Assembly (NCBI RefSeq): GCF_004570975.1
Contig: NZ_SPPC01000014.1
Location: 27,753-91,752, forward strand
Length of the DNA: 64,000 nt
Direction: 5' to 3'
Source of the DNA: Barnesiella sp. WM24
GTDB lineage: Bacteria > Bacteroidota > Bacteroidia > Bacteroidales > Muribaculaceae
This document shows, in pieces, positions 54,646 through 63,872 of this stretch. How positions within the stretch are numbered: the stretch's first letter is position 1; each line of letters starts with the position of its first letter. The position numbers and the translations under genes were made by a program. Under the pieces are notes generated by a model. That model was not told where the DNA came from. It did no database searches and worked only from the letters and a program-made list of their open reading frames with translations.

Positions 54646-54906
54646 TTACTCCTCAGGAAGTATCTTCACATTGCCTCCGGCATTGACGCGATAGCGTGCC
54701 GAGGTCTTGTCGGCAAGATTTGTGACGCGGAACACATAATCCTCGATATTTACATTCGCGCGTTCCGACCCGTCATAAGCGTTGCGCACCGCCTCCTCTA
54801 TCGTATGAAAGCCCGAGCCCTCATACGTGTCAATCTTCTTTCCGTCGAAATATAGCTCCACAAGCACATCATCGGCGGGATGTATACGATTTTGTGTCAT
54901 AGTCAT
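54646..54906 (-). CDS. Small hypothetical protein
   Basis: An 86-residue soluble protein (start MTMTQNRIHPADD at 54906; ATG at 54900 is also possible, and the frame is open to 54981 with no support). It has an alpha/beta pattern with DDVLVELYFDGKKIDTYEG and a C-terminal VFRVTNLADKTSARYRVNAG. I do not recognise the family. The GC content and codon use match its neighbours. It stands alone between two operons on the same strand. Confidence 0.6.
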   Translation of the reverse strand: MTMTQNRIHPADDVLVELYFDGKKIDTYEGSGFHTIEEAVRNAYDGSERANVNIEDYVFRVTNLADKTSARYRVNAGGNVKILPEE

Positions 54907-55032
54907 CTCATTGTTTCTTTTACATTCAATAACTATAACACCTTTCATGGTATAAAAGTCACCATCAACCACCGCACACATTCAGCCGCAGCACTCGACA
55001 CGACCGCTTTTTAATCATATTTAACAACTGCC

Positions 55033-56796
55033 TTAACCTGAATATGAGTGCAGCGAGGAGAGTGCATTGACTCCGAAATAGGTCATGACAACGGCAAGAA
55101 ACGCAAACAGCATGTAAATATGAAATACCATCGGGCGGTTCAATGGCTTGATCGAACGGTGCATGGCGACGGCATATATCACAAATGTGACCAGCGCCCA
55201 GGTCTCCTTAGGGTCCCATGCCCAATATCTGCCCCACGATATGTTGGCCCACACAGCGCCGGTGATTATGCCCAGACCGAGCAGATATATAGCCGGATAT
55301 AACAACACCCTGTCGAGCGCCATCATGCGCGAAGCCACCGAGGGCAAGAACAGTGAGATAAGGCTGCATGTCACGATAAAGGCAAAGAGCGCGTAAGAGG
55401 TCATGACAAGAGTGACATGTATGCTCAGCCAGGGCGAGGCAAGCACAGGCATCAACGGGGTCATGACCGGATTGGCGCCGATAAGATGGGAGACGAGCGC
55501 AACAGCCCCGGCAAGAAGCATCCCGGCAGGAAGCAACAACGACGAGACCCGGTGAAATGCCAGGAGCAAGGGCAGCAATATGATAAGAAGAAACTCCATC
55601 GTCTCCCCGGTATTGGCAAGCGGGATGTGACCTGCCACATACCATTCAAGCAGGTAGGCGACCACCTGCAGCGTCAGTGCAGCCCAAAGCAGCGTCAGTG
55701 CCGCGACATTAAACCCTCGCCGCCCAAGCAGCGCGACAAAAGCCATGGCGGCACCGGCGAAAAGGGTTATAAAGACAAGCATCGAAAACGGCACACGATT
55801 GTATATCAGTTCGGCCTCAACTCTACCTTCCGACAACTGGTGGCAACCGTCAGGCACGGGAGCGATAAGATTGCCGCCAAGCAATTGCATCAGCAACCCC
55901 ACCTTTTCGTCCAGTTCCTCTACGGCACGGTCAAGCGTCTTGTCGCCGCTGCCATACATCGACTGCAACCTGTAATCGCCCGCATCAGAAAACAGATCGT
56001 CGAGCGACACATATCTTCCCTCAACGCCAAGCCGGCGACGCAACGACTCTTCCTTGACAAGAATCGCGCGTTCGCCCTGCCACTGTTCAGGATAAAGCAG
56101 CCACGAGACCATCACCTGCTCCGCCGACAGCCCTCTGTAGCTCGACGAGCCGGTGATTTTTTTTGTAAAGTCACGCGCAAGCGAGTTAAATGTCATCACC
56201 CTGCCATTATACATCACCTGCTTTGAGGCGAGCGAGTCGGCTTGTTGCCTCGGGACTCCCGCGATCGTATCGGCAAAGACATCGCCCCCGCCGCCGGCAA
56301 TCATAAGCGCAACCACGGCAAGACTCCTGACGCTCTTTCTGAAGCGCGATCCACGCGCTGCCATCAGCCATAGACCGGCAACGGCAAAAAGCGCGTAACC
56401 GGTGTAAGTCAGCGCTATGCCATAAGGGTCATGGTTGACACCAAGCACAGTGTGACCCTCGCTGTCATATGACATCTGGCACAGTCTGTAACCGTCAACC
56501 GAAACAATATTGTTGACCGACACCACAGCTTTTTCGCCATCAACTGCAAGATAGCTGATGAAATCACGGGGCACCTCTCCCCCGGGGTAATAATCCACCT
56601 TAAAACTGTCGAGCGACAGGCTGAAAGGAAACGTCGCCTCCTTCCCCGTCGCCGACATATAGCCGTAGACCGTCTCCCCGCTGCCGAGCCACACCTGCCC
56701 GCGGTCACCCGTAAGCCAGGTGACAACACCGCCGGCGACAACCAGCAGCAAGGCTATATGTAACAGCCACGCCGGTTTAGAAAGACGCATAACCAT
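55033..56796 (-). CDS. ResB-CcsA fusion, cytochrome c biogenesis
   Basis: A 587-residue membrane protein. The N-terminal part (about 1-180) is a short ResB/CcsB-like domain (FPFSLSLDSFKVDYYPGG, DFISYLAV). The C-terminal part (about 330-587) is CcsA with the heme-handling WWD motif (WANISWGRYWAWDPKETW) and about 8 helices with His residues at their ends. Between them is a soluble region (about 180-320) that is not typical. It should export heme and attach it to CxxCH cysteines of periplasmic cytochromes; likely targets are encoded upstream in the same operon. The start overlaps the Rid-like gene by 20 bases. Confidence 0.9.
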   Translation of the reverse strand: MVMRLSKPAWLLHIALLLVVAGGVVTWLTGDRGQVWLGSGETVYGYMSATGKEATFPFSLSLDSFKVDYYPGGEVPRDFISYLAVDGEKAVVSVNNIVSVDGYRLCQMSYDSEGHTVLGVNHDPYGIALTYTGYALFAVAGLWLMAARGSRFRKSVRSLAVVALMIAGGGGDVFADTIAGVPRQQADSLASKQVMYNGRVMTFNSLARDFTKKITGSSSYRGLSAEQVMVSWLLYPEQWQGERAILVKEESLRRRLGVEGRYVSLDDLFSDAGDYRLQSMYGSGDKTLDRAVEELDEKVGLLMQLLGGNLIAPVPDGCHQLSEGRVEAELIYNRVPFSMLVFITLFAGAAMAFVALLGRRGFNVAALTLLWAALTLQVVAYLLEWYVAGHIPLANTGETMEFLLIILLPLLLAFHRVSSLLLPAGMLLAGAVALVSHLIGANPVMTPLMPVLASPWLSIHVTLVMTSYALFAFIVTCSLISLFLPSVASRMMALDRVLLYPAIYLLGLGIITGAVWANISWGRYWAWDPKETWALVTFVIYAVAMHRSIKPLNRPMVFHIYMLFAFLAVVMTYFGVNALSSLHSYSG

Positions 56797-57934
56797 TACC
56801 CGACACTCGGCGCACCGCCATACACTCCATCTCTATCAGCCACTCTGGACGACACACCGGAGCAAGCACTATCACGCGCGGCACTCCCGGGAAACGCTCC
56901 TCAAACATGGCGTTGACCGCCGCATAATCAGCGATGTCGCGCAGATAGACTATCATGTGGCACACATCATGCCATCCACACTCCGCCTCGTCAAGAAGTG
57001 CGCCGACATTTTCCCACATCCTCTTTGTCTGAGCCTTGACATCGCCTTTATGCACGACTTCGCCACGGTTGTTGATGCTTGCCGTGCCTGAGATGAACAC
57101 ATGACGGCGGTCGCCATAATCCACATAGGTGCCGCGCTCAAACGCCACTCCGTATTCATAAGTGGGATTCAGATATTCCGGCGCATAAAGATAACTCATC
57201 TGCCCCGGCTCGATACCCTTCACCGCATATGTGTCCATCTCGACCGTGACACGCGGGTCGGCGTGACGTCCGCCGATACCGGTGCTGGCGATGAAATGGG
57301 TTTCGGATGTAAGATTATTGGTCATGAACATCTCGTTACGTCCCTTGACCACTCCGGCATAATTGACGTCGACATCATGGACAAAAAACCATGTGCGCAC
57401 ACAATTGTCGGCAATCGTACACCCCTCGTCCTCAAGCCGGAGGGCATAGTCGCAAAGCAATGCGCGGGTGGCAACCTCCGAGCGCACGTCGGGAGTGCAA
57501 GCACTCCCTTGCCAGAAGTGGGTGTAGCTGCCGTGGGTCACCGAGTAAAGTCCGTTATAGAGGTTGCTTACCCCGACACCCTCCTGAAAATACACCCACA
57601 AGGCTATCTTTGTACCGTCGAGCGGCGACTGCTCCACAATCGACACCGCACACTCTTCTTCCCTTGGCAACTGAGGCTGCTGATTTGCCGCATCGCTCAG
57701 GAAATAGCGTTTAAACACCGGCACGACATCCTTGCCAAGCCGTTCACGCAAGGCATTGTAGGCGGTCATTACAGTCGCCAATTGTGTCGCAAAGGTCTCG
57801 CCGGCGGCTGTCGACTTGATTATCGCATGAAACTCCGCCGCGTCGCTGCCGTCCATAAATGCCGACACGGTAGTCGAAGCCCCGTTGGTATAATATGTTG
57901 TCATTTTACGTCCTGTCTTTTCTTCAAGTATCAT
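56777..57934 (-). CDS. Rid/YjgF-like protein, double-length
   Basis: A 385-residue soluble protein with a C-terminal YjgF/RidA-like domain (about 255-380: FISGTASINNRGEVVHKGDV, then MWENVGALLDEAECGWHDV and a final ECMAVRR). The N-terminal 250 residues resemble the chorismatase-like (FkbO/Hyg5-type) twin of such proteins more than a known enzyme, with FFVHDVDVNYAGVVKGRNEM and a GIGGRHADPRVTVEMD segment. RidA proteins remove reactive imines; the function here is not clear. It lies inside the cytochrome operon: 6 bases after the CxxCH lipoprotein and 20-base overlap with CcsA. Met11 (57904) is another possible start. Confidence 0.72.
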   Translation of the reverse strand: MILEEKTGRKMTTYYTNGASTTVSAFMDGSDAAEFHAIIKSTAAGETFATQLATVMTAYNALRERLGKDVVPVFKRYFLSDAANQQPQLPREEECAVSIVEQSPLDGTKIALWVYFQEGVGVSNLYNGLYSVTHGSYTHFWQGSACTPDVRSEVATRALLCDYALRLEDEGCTIADNCVRTWFFVHDVDVNYAGVVKGRNEMFMTNNLTSETHFIASTGIGGRHADPRVTVEMDTYAVKGIEPGQMSYLYAPEYLNPTYEYGVAFERGTYVDYGDRRHVFISGTASINNRGEVVHKGDVKAQTKRMWENVGALLDEAECGWHDVCHMIVYLRDIADYAAVNAMFEERFPGVPRVIVLAPVCRPEWLIEMECMAVRRVSGNGYASF

Positions 57935-57940
57935 GGCTAA

Positions 57941-58642
57941 TCATTTTTTAGCACCTGCATCGATCCAGGCTTTCACCAGGTCGACAGAGGTAGTGTTGGA
58001 AATAATTGTCTGGTGGCGATAAGCCCAGTCATCCGACATGTCAGTCGCGAGAGCGCGCCAAAGCACACTTTCCTGCGCGTTGCCCGGACTGACACGCATC
58101 ATGTCGGGCGATTTCACCGACTCTTTGTTGACGAGCGCGTCGTAAGATTCCGATGCGACGAGATTAAGCGATGCCGCCGCATGGTTGCTGCCGCCGTGAC
58201 ACTGCACGCACGCCGCGTCAAACACCGATGTCTGTACGGCTCCATACATGCCGCCGTCCACTTTTCCGGCATCGAAGTGGATATATCCGTCGCTTGCTTT
58301 CACAGGCTCAGTCGACGCCAGCGTGACCACTCGCTTGCGGAGACGGTTGATGACACACAGTTCGACTGAAGTCACGTCGTCGGTCACGCCACCCATCTCC
58401 ATGTCGCCGCCCGTGACAGGCTTCGACACCTCGGCATAGTCGCTGTCGGCAAATCCCGCCACGACAACCGTGTAGTCGCTTCCGCTCCAGCTGTCCAGCC
58501 CGGTGACTTCACCCGTAAACCTCACTGTCGAGGTGACGCCGTCATCGCCGCCGGTCCCCGCGTCATCATATATCTTGCCGTCGTCGCAGGCTACCGCAGC
58601 CACGGCAAGTACAGAGGATAATATCAGATAGTCAACTCTCAT
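57941..58642 (-). CDS. Lipoprotein with one c-type heme motif
   Basis: A 233-residue lipoprotein. The start at 58642 gives a signal with lipobox AAVAC (Cys19); the longer frame to 58729 adds 29 residues that overlap the porin gene. Acidic Gly-Thr linker residues follow. One heme attachment motif, CVQCH, lies near residue 147, followed by NLVASESYDALVNKESVKSP and a late DLVKAWIDAGAKK, the pattern of Planctomycete-type cytochrome c domains. It is likely an electron carrier anchored in the periplasm or on the outer membrane. The upstream porin ends 4 bases before it. Confidence 0.8.
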   Translation of the reverse strand: MRVDYLILSSVLAVAAVACDDGKIYDDAGTGGDDGVTSTVRFTGEVTGLDSWSGSDYTVVVAGFADSDYAEVSKPVTGGDMEMGGVTDDVTSVELCVINRLRKRVVTLASTEPVKASDGYIHFDAGKVDGGMYGAVQTSVFDAACVQCHGGSNHAAASLNLVASESYDALVNKESVKSPDMMRVSPGNAQESVLWRALATDMSDDWAYRHQTIISNTTSVDLVKAWIDAGAKK

Positions 58643-58646
58643 GGCT

Positions 58647-59870
58647 TCAGAATGAATATTGCAGAAGTACTGTCGCCGAGTGCATGGCAAGCCCGAGGTC
58701 GTCGTTGTCGCGGTCAAGCTGTGTCGCATGACCTGTCCTGCCGGTATAGCGGTACATCGCCTGAAGCTTCAGTCCCGCTCCACGGAAGAAATAGTTGACT
58801 CCGACGGAAGGCATGTTGAGCATTCCTCCGCGGTCAAGACCGTTACGGTCCATCAGGTCATAGCGCAATGCGCCCTGGAGGCAGTCGGTGATGAAATATC
58901 CCGCCTGGACATATCCTCCGAGGTAGTCGTAGGAGTCATGTATCTTCTGGCGCTTTGTGAAACCCACTCTCATATAATAAGCCTCGGCGGCGAGATAAAG
59001 ACGGTTTTTTATCCATGCAAACTCCATTCCGGCGCGGAAATCATTGGTGCTCTCGTTCTCGCTCTCGACATTCAGCGATGCCGACACCCCGATAAGCATC
59101 TTGTCAAGATTCAGCTGGCGCGGATTGCCCTGGGTGGCGGGCATCACCCCCTTGGGCTGGAAGGTAAATCTTCCGGCATAAAGCAGCGAGGGTATGTGCC
59201 AGTCGTCGCTGAATGTCTTTGTCGCGGTATTGACTGACGCGCCGGTGCCGTTGAACAGTCCCGCCTGATAGCCCCACTTGCCGTTTATCATGCCGTGAAC
59301 CTCGACTCCGAGGTCAAAGCCGGTGCCTATATTGGGAGTGACGGCATTGAGCGAATGAGGCATTATCACGGGTGCCGTGAGCGACACGGGAAGCGAAGGA
59401 AACAGCGTCTCGCCGAGCGTCGTCAGATAAGCGTGGGAGAAAGGTGTCTTGAATTTACCGATACGCACGGCAAACTCGTCGCGCACCTTTACGTCAGCCC
59501 ATGCCTGCTGCAGTAGCGCGCCTCCCGAAGCAGCCGCGTTGATTGACAGGTTGTAGGTCACGATGCCGAATGCCTTGCCCGTGAATCCAAGCACGGCATA
59601 GGGTATGGCGAAGCCCGTGTTTGCCACATTATCCTGATTGTAAGCGGGGTCAAGACCTTCGCTGTCGTAGTAGTTGAAGTTTGCCGAGGTCTGCACGAGA
59701 AGATACGGCTTGAAGAGGAAATCGCCGTTACGCGTACTCCAGGAGAAGCCGTCACGCCCTGCGAGCGACACGACTCCATTCTCTGTATCGGCTTCATACT
59801 GCGCCGAAGAGGCAACCGGAAGTAGCGAAACCATCAATATTGCTGATAAGATTGATTTTATTCTTGACAT
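58647..59870 (-). CDS. Porin O/P-family outer-membrane protein
   Basis: A 407-residue outer-membrane beta-barrel of the phosphate-selective porin O/P type. After a signal peptide (ending ASSA) come ENGVVSLAGRDGFSWSTRNG and repeated amphipathic strands, with VRIGKFKTPFSHAYLTTLGE, the classical region of this family, and a terminal QYSF. Despite the family name, the solute is unknown. It sits between the di-heme oxidoreductase and the cytochrome lipoprotein. Confidence 0.87.
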   Translation of the reverse strand: MSRIKSILSAILMVSLLPVASSAQYEADTENGVVSLAGRDGFSWSTRNGDFLFKPYLLVQTSANFNYYDSEGLDPAYNQDNVANTGFAIPYAVLGFTGKAFGIVTYNLSINAAASGGALLQQAWADVKVRDEFAVRIGKFKTPFSHAYLTTLGETLFPSLPVSLTAPVIMPHSLNAVTPNIGTGFDLGVEVHGMINGKWGYQAGLFNGTGASVNTATKTFSDDWHIPSLLYAGRFTFQPKGVMPATQGNPRQLNLDKMLIGVSASLNVESENESTNDFRAGMEFAWIKNRLYLAAEAYYMRVGFTKRQKIHDSYDYLGGYVQAGYFITDCLQGALRYDLMDRNGLDRGGMLNMPSVGVNYFFRGAGLKLQAMYRYTGRTGHATQLDRDNDDLGLAMHSATVLLQYSF

Positions 59871-59907
59871 AACAAAGTTACTGATTAATGTTGAATTAAA
59901 AAACGGG

Positions 59908-61344
59908 TCATAACGATTTTAAAAATGCCACAAGAGCCTCGCGGTCATCACGCGACATCTTTTTGAAAAGATTTTTCGACGCCTCGCCCTCGCCGCCATG
60001 CCACATTATAGCCTCGATGAAGTTGCGTGCGCGCCCGTCGTGAAGGAAATATGTGTGACCGTTGACCTTCTCCTGAAGCCCTATGCCCCAGAGAGGCGTT
60101 GTGCGCCATTCGTTGCCCTGGGCAAGTCCTGACACATAATTGTCGTTGAGACCGACACCCATTATCTCCGACCCCATGTCATGGAGGAGATAGTCGGAAT
60201 AAGGGTGAATCGTCTGATTGCCGAGCCAGGGCAGCTGAGTGCCGTTGAGCAGTGTCGAACCGCGCGGACGGGTGTGGAGCGTGGTCACGTGACAGAGGTG
60301 ACACTTGGCTTCGTAAAACATCTGTTCGCCGCGTTTCACCTGCGGGTCATCGACATTTCTGCGCGCCGGCACACCGAGCGACTGCATGTACAGGTCGACA
60401 TTTTCCATCTCCTCGGTCGACACGTCGAGCTTGTCGTAGAGAAGCCCCATCATGGACCCTTGCGACATCTGAATCTGCCCCTCGCATATCTCTTCGGGGT
60501 AGCGGCTGTTAGTGACACCCATGTCGCTTGAAAATCCAAGTTCAACCGTGAGGTCGGCATGCTGCGCCTTGTTGCCCGACACTCCGAGACACTTCACTCC
60601 GCGCTCGGTGACATAGTTGCATCGTCCCGAGATGCCAAATTCCGGATAATTGCTTCTTGCCGCGAGCGCCTCTATCTCGGCGGGGTCGAGTGCCATCATC
60701 TGTCCCATGCCGACGTGACGCAACGGGATGCGCACCGTGCAGAACAGGTCGTCGGGGCTTATCTCTTCGGCATACCAGTCGGTTATCGTGTAAGTGGGAT
60801 AAGCCAGCTCGTAAGGCTCGCCGTCGGGGAAGGTGAACGACTCGTAATGCCAGTCGACTTTCAGCTTGCCTTCGGGCTTTACGCCATATATAGCCTGGTC
60901 GTGAAGCACCCTGCCGTAGTCTTTGAAAAACGCCCCGTTTTTGCGCGTCACATACACGAGCATCGCCGAAAATCCGTAGCTGCCCGAGCCACCGTCGGCC
61001 CAGAGCGCCGGCTTGGTGCGTCCGGCGTTGCTGTGGCAGCTTCCGCAGGAATATCCGGCATAGACCGGACCGAGGCCGCCGCCATAGCCGTTGGACGATG
61101 TGCGCATGTCGTCATAGAGTTTGTCACCTCTGAAAAATCGGGTCGAGTTAGCGCCGGTCACCCAGTCGGCCTGGGTGTCAAACGCCTTTGACGAGTTCAG
61201 AAATATGGTGGAGGTGCCGGCTGAGAGCTCATATCCCTGCGGCACTTCTACATCAAGCACGTCAAGACCCTCCCGGTCACACGACACGAGAGGGCTGACT
61301 ATCGCTGTAATGAATGTTGTCAGATATATCTTACGTAGTATCAT
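59908..61344 (-). CDS. Di-heme oxidoreductase (DUF1111 family)
   Basis: A 478-residue periplasmic protein of the di-heme oxidoreductase / thiol oxidoreductase family, related to bacterial cytochrome c peroxidases. The N-terminus is a signal with a lipobox-like SC at residue 22. Two heme c motifs are present: CGSCH (about residue 100) and CHLCH (about residue 346). ADWVTGANSTRFFRGDKLYD and GLGPVYAGYSCGSCH are family blocks. Related genes in other bacteria pair with imelysin genes, as here: the start overlaps the imelysin stop by 4 bases. Confidence 0.9.
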   Translation of the reverse strand: MILRKIYLTTFITAIVSPLVSCDREGLDVLDVEVPQGYELSAGTSTIFLNSSKAFDTQADWVTGANSTRFFRGDKLYDDMRTSSNGYGGGLGPVYAGYSCGSCHSNAGRTKPALWADGGSGSYGFSAMLVYVTRKNGAFFKDYGRVLHDQAIYGVKPEGKLKVDWHYESFTFPDGEPYELAYPTYTITDWYAEEISPDDLFCTVRIPLRHVGMGQMMALDPAEIEALAARSNYPEFGISGRCNYVTERGVKCLGVSGNKAQHADLTVELGFSSDMGVTNSRYPEEICEGQIQMSQGSMMGLLYDKLDVSTEEMENVDLYMQSLGVPARRNVDDPQVKRGEQMFYEAKCHLCHVTTLHTRPRGSTLLNGTQLPWLGNQTIHPYSDYLLHDMGSEIMGVGLNDNYVSGLAQGNEWRTTPLWGIGLQEKVNGHTYFLHDGRARNFIEAIMWHGGEGEASKNLFKKMSRDDREALVAFLKSL

Positions 61345-62489
61345 TTCACTGTCCTTGCCTTGCCATCCTTGAACAGAAGGTATTCGAGGGTATGGAATCC
61401 GCGTATGTTCTGCGCGCTCTCCACCTTACTGTCATCATCAGAGTCACTCCATTCCAGGTCGCCGAGGTTGCCCGAGGTAAGATGATTTACGATTGCATCC
61501 TGGTCGAGGGGCCAGCTGTCCATGTTGGGGTCAAGGCCGAGTGCGTCGACAGGTCCGAAGAGGAATGCCTCGCTCATCTCCCACGGTCCGCGGGCGTCGA
61601 GCCACGCCGCACATGCCGCCTCAAATGCAGCGTCGGTGCGCTTGTCGCTCAGTTCACGCACAGCGGCGAGAAGGGCCGCGTTCTTGTCGCGGAGGTCGCT
61701 GTAAGTGGGGAGTATCACGTAGTCCACATAGTCGTTGACTATCGCGTCAAGCTCCGCGTCATAGCCGTTGAGATTGCTGAAAAACGGCTTCAGGTCATTA
61801 TTGATTACCTCGTCGAGCGCCGCACACGCGTCCATGGCGTCGCGTGCCTCCTGCGAGTCGATATTGTTGCGGAAGGGCGCGGTAATGGCGAGTATCGATG
61901 ACGCTGCGGTCTCAATAGCCGCGTTGACCTTGGCGTCAAGCGCGGGGTCGATGCTCTTCACGAGAGCCGACATCGAGTGCTGACCGCGGTTGTTGCCGTA
62001 GGTGCAGGTGTAAGAGTTGCGTATCGAGTAGATATTGTTGGTGTAGTCCTCGCGTGAGTGCCAGCTATACCATGACTCGACGGCATAGAGAGCTTCCTCA
62101 TGCTTGCCGCTCTTGTAGTAGTTGTAGGGTTCGCCTATCTTGGCGTTGCCCACCTCGTCGGCTATTGAGCTGCATCCGTCAAGTATCTCCTCGATGCAGT
62201 TGAAGGCGCTGGAATAGGTCGAGTTGTCATGGCGGCGGAATGTTGTGGCGTAAGCGTCGCCTCCGTCATATGACACCGCCCATGCCTCATAAAGGCTGTT
62301 GGCGTCATCCTTCAGCAGATTTGCCACCTGGATAGAGTAGTTGTGCCATGCGTTGGCGTTTTCGGCTGTATAGTCAAGATCTTTTGCCGACACGCCTGAA
62401 TTATCGTTATTGGGGTCGTCGCTGCTGCAGGCGACCATTGTGCAGCCCAGAGCGAGGGCAGCGATTGCAGAGTAAGATTTTTTGTTCAT
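61341..62489 (-). CDS. Imelysin-family lipoprotein
   Basis: A 382-residue lipoprotein (lipobox MVACS, Cys21) of the imelysin / peptidase M75 family. The conserved GxHxxE motif is seen as GFHTLEYLLF near the C-terminus, and AFLFGPVDALGLDPNMDSWP is another family block. Imelysins are associated with iron uptake and probably bind iron or heme rather than act as proteases. It lies between a porin and the di-heme oxidoreductase, the same pairing seen in iron-regulated operons of other bacteria. Confidence 0.9.
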   Translation of the reverse strand: MNKKSYSAIAALALGCTMVACSSDDPNNDNSGVSAKDLDYTAENANAWHNYSIQVANLLKDDANSLYEAWAVSYDGGDAYATTFRRHDNSTYSSAFNCIEEILDGCSSIADEVGNAKIGEPYNYYKSGKHEEALYAVESWYSWHSREDYTNNIYSIRNSYTCTYGNNRGQHSMSALVKSIDPALDAKVNAAIETAASSILAITAPFRNNIDSQEARDAMDACAALDEVINNDLKPFFSNLNGYDAELDAIVNDYVDYVILPTYSDLRDKNAALLAAVRELSDKRTDAAFEAACAAWLDARGPWEMSEAFLFGPVDALGLDPNMDSWPLDQDAIVNHLTSGNLGDLEWSDSDDDSKVESAQNIRGFHTLEYLLFKDGKARTVK

Positions 62490-62530
62490 TGTATAACTGT
62501 TTTTTATTGTTTAATCATTACGTGGGAGGG

Positions 62531-63838
62531 TCAGCGGCGCAGGAACCATCCTATGTAGGCGATGCCTATCGACACCTCGTTTTCGCTGTTGTAGGGTCCG
62601 CTGCCGAAGGGGTTGGAGGTGCCTATCTGACGGTTGGAGTAGTCGGCCTTGACAACAAGGTTGGGTAGCGCATACCAGTTTACACCGGCGCTCCACTTGC
62701 TCACTTCGAGGCGGCGGTCGGCGGTCGCGGGCGACTCTACCGACTTCTGCGGATTGAAATACTCGTAGCGGGCAAAGGGGTAGATGACAGGCATCTTCTT
62801 GACGCCTAACACATTGCCGAGGTTAAACCCTACTTCCGCGCCATAGCTGAGGGCATTTTTTGCCACCGGGAGCAGGCGGCTGTAAGGCGACGCGCCGGGG
62901 AGCTTGTTGTTTTTGCCGTTAACCGATGCCGTGTTGCCTATGTGACCGTAGACCACATCGGCTCTCACCGTCACGTAGCGGTTGCGGTACTGTCCGTCCC
63001 AGCTCGCCATTGTCACCGGTATTCTGCCGTCGGAGGCATAGGTCTGCGACTTGTCGGAGTTGGCGCCGGCGTTGTGGCAGTAGTAAAATGACACTCCCGT
63101 GCGCAGTCCCTTCACGCCGCGGTAGTCGATGCGGGCTACGTAGCCGGGCGAGGTGAAATTGTCGGTCTCGAAAAATCCCTGTTTGCCGCCGGCGATCCAT
63201 GTGTCGCGGTCAAATCCGTTGGCGTTTAGACCAGCCACCACCATCGCCTGCCAGTCAAACACGCCATGTCCCGACCCGAATGTTCCGAACAGTGAGAGTC
63301 CGGTCTCGTGCCATGTGCTCGGAAGCATCACGGTCTCGCTCTCGGGGCGAACCGTCCCGAAGAAATTGATTGGCTCGTGGTGGGTGTTGGTGAGCCCGAA
63401 CGGCACTATCATGTGACCTACCCTGACGTTGAACGCCGGGACGATAAGTCGCGTGAGGTGAAACTGTTCGAGTGCCACTTCGCCGCCTTTTTCGACTTCG
63501 GTCTCATACTCGCCATTTTCGCTGTTTTCTATCTCGTAGGCGATACCGGTGCCGCCCGATTCAAATTCAATCTCGGCGCCGAGTATCCATTTGGGAGTAA
63601 ACTTATAGTCAAATGCAAGCACAAACCGCGGTATTGCCACTGTGTTGCGACGCTCCTTGGTGACACCGTTTTTCTGAAAACGGTTGATGCCGTAGTCCTT
63701 GAACGACGCTACCATCTCGCCGTAACCGCCAAACCTGAATTTTGAATAGCCTGCCGTGTCGGCTGCCTCCTGTCCCGTGACAGGAAGGGCGGCAAGCAGC
63801 GCAAGCAATGCACCTGTGATTTTACTTTTTCCGTTCAT
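62531..63838 (-). CDS. Outer-membrane porin heading the cytochrome/imelysin operon
   Basis: A 435-residue beta-barrel. The start at 63838 (MNGKSKITGALLALLAAL) gives a proper signal peptide ending VTGQ; the frame is open to 63880. Strands such as YSKFRFGGYGEMVASFKDYG, FTPKWILGAEIEFESGGTGI, RVGHMIVPFGLTNTHHEPIN and a terminal GWFLRR identify an OprO/P-like or OmpL-like porin. It is the first gene of the operon, 41 bases before imelysin. It may pass the iron complex or the electron donor that the other products need (inference). Confidence 0.85.
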   Translation of the reverse strand: MNGKSKITGALLALLAALPVTGQEAADTAGYSKFRFGGYGEMVASFKDYGINRFQKNGVTKERRNTVAIPRFVLAFDYKFTPKWILGAEIEFESGGTGIAYEIENSENGEYETEVEKGGEVALEQFHLTRLIVPAFNVRVGHMIVPFGLTNTHHEPINFFGTVRPESETVMLPSTWHETGLSLFGTFGSGHGVFDWQAMVVAGLNANGFDRDTWIAGGKQGFFETDNFTSPGYVARIDYRGVKGLRTGVSFYYCHNAGANSDKSQTYASDGRIPVTMASWDGQYRNRYVTVRADVVYGHIGNTASVNGKNNKLPGASPYSRLLPVAKNALSYGAEVGFNLGNVLGVKKMPVIYPFARYEYFNPQKSVESPATADRRLEVSKWSAGVNWYALPNLVVKADYSNRQIGTSNPFGSGPYNSENEVSIGIAYIGWFLRR

Positions 63839-63863
63839 CTGATTTTGGTTAATTTTATCGGTT

Positions 63864-63872
63864 GCAAAATTA
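63864..63872 (-). promoter_or_regulatory. -7 box of the porin-imelysin-cytochrome operon
   Basis: TAATTTTGC on the minus strand, 26 bases before the porin start at 63838. No TTG at the usual spacing. No clear Fur-type palindrome is seen in the remaining 128 bases to the window end. Confidence 0.5.
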
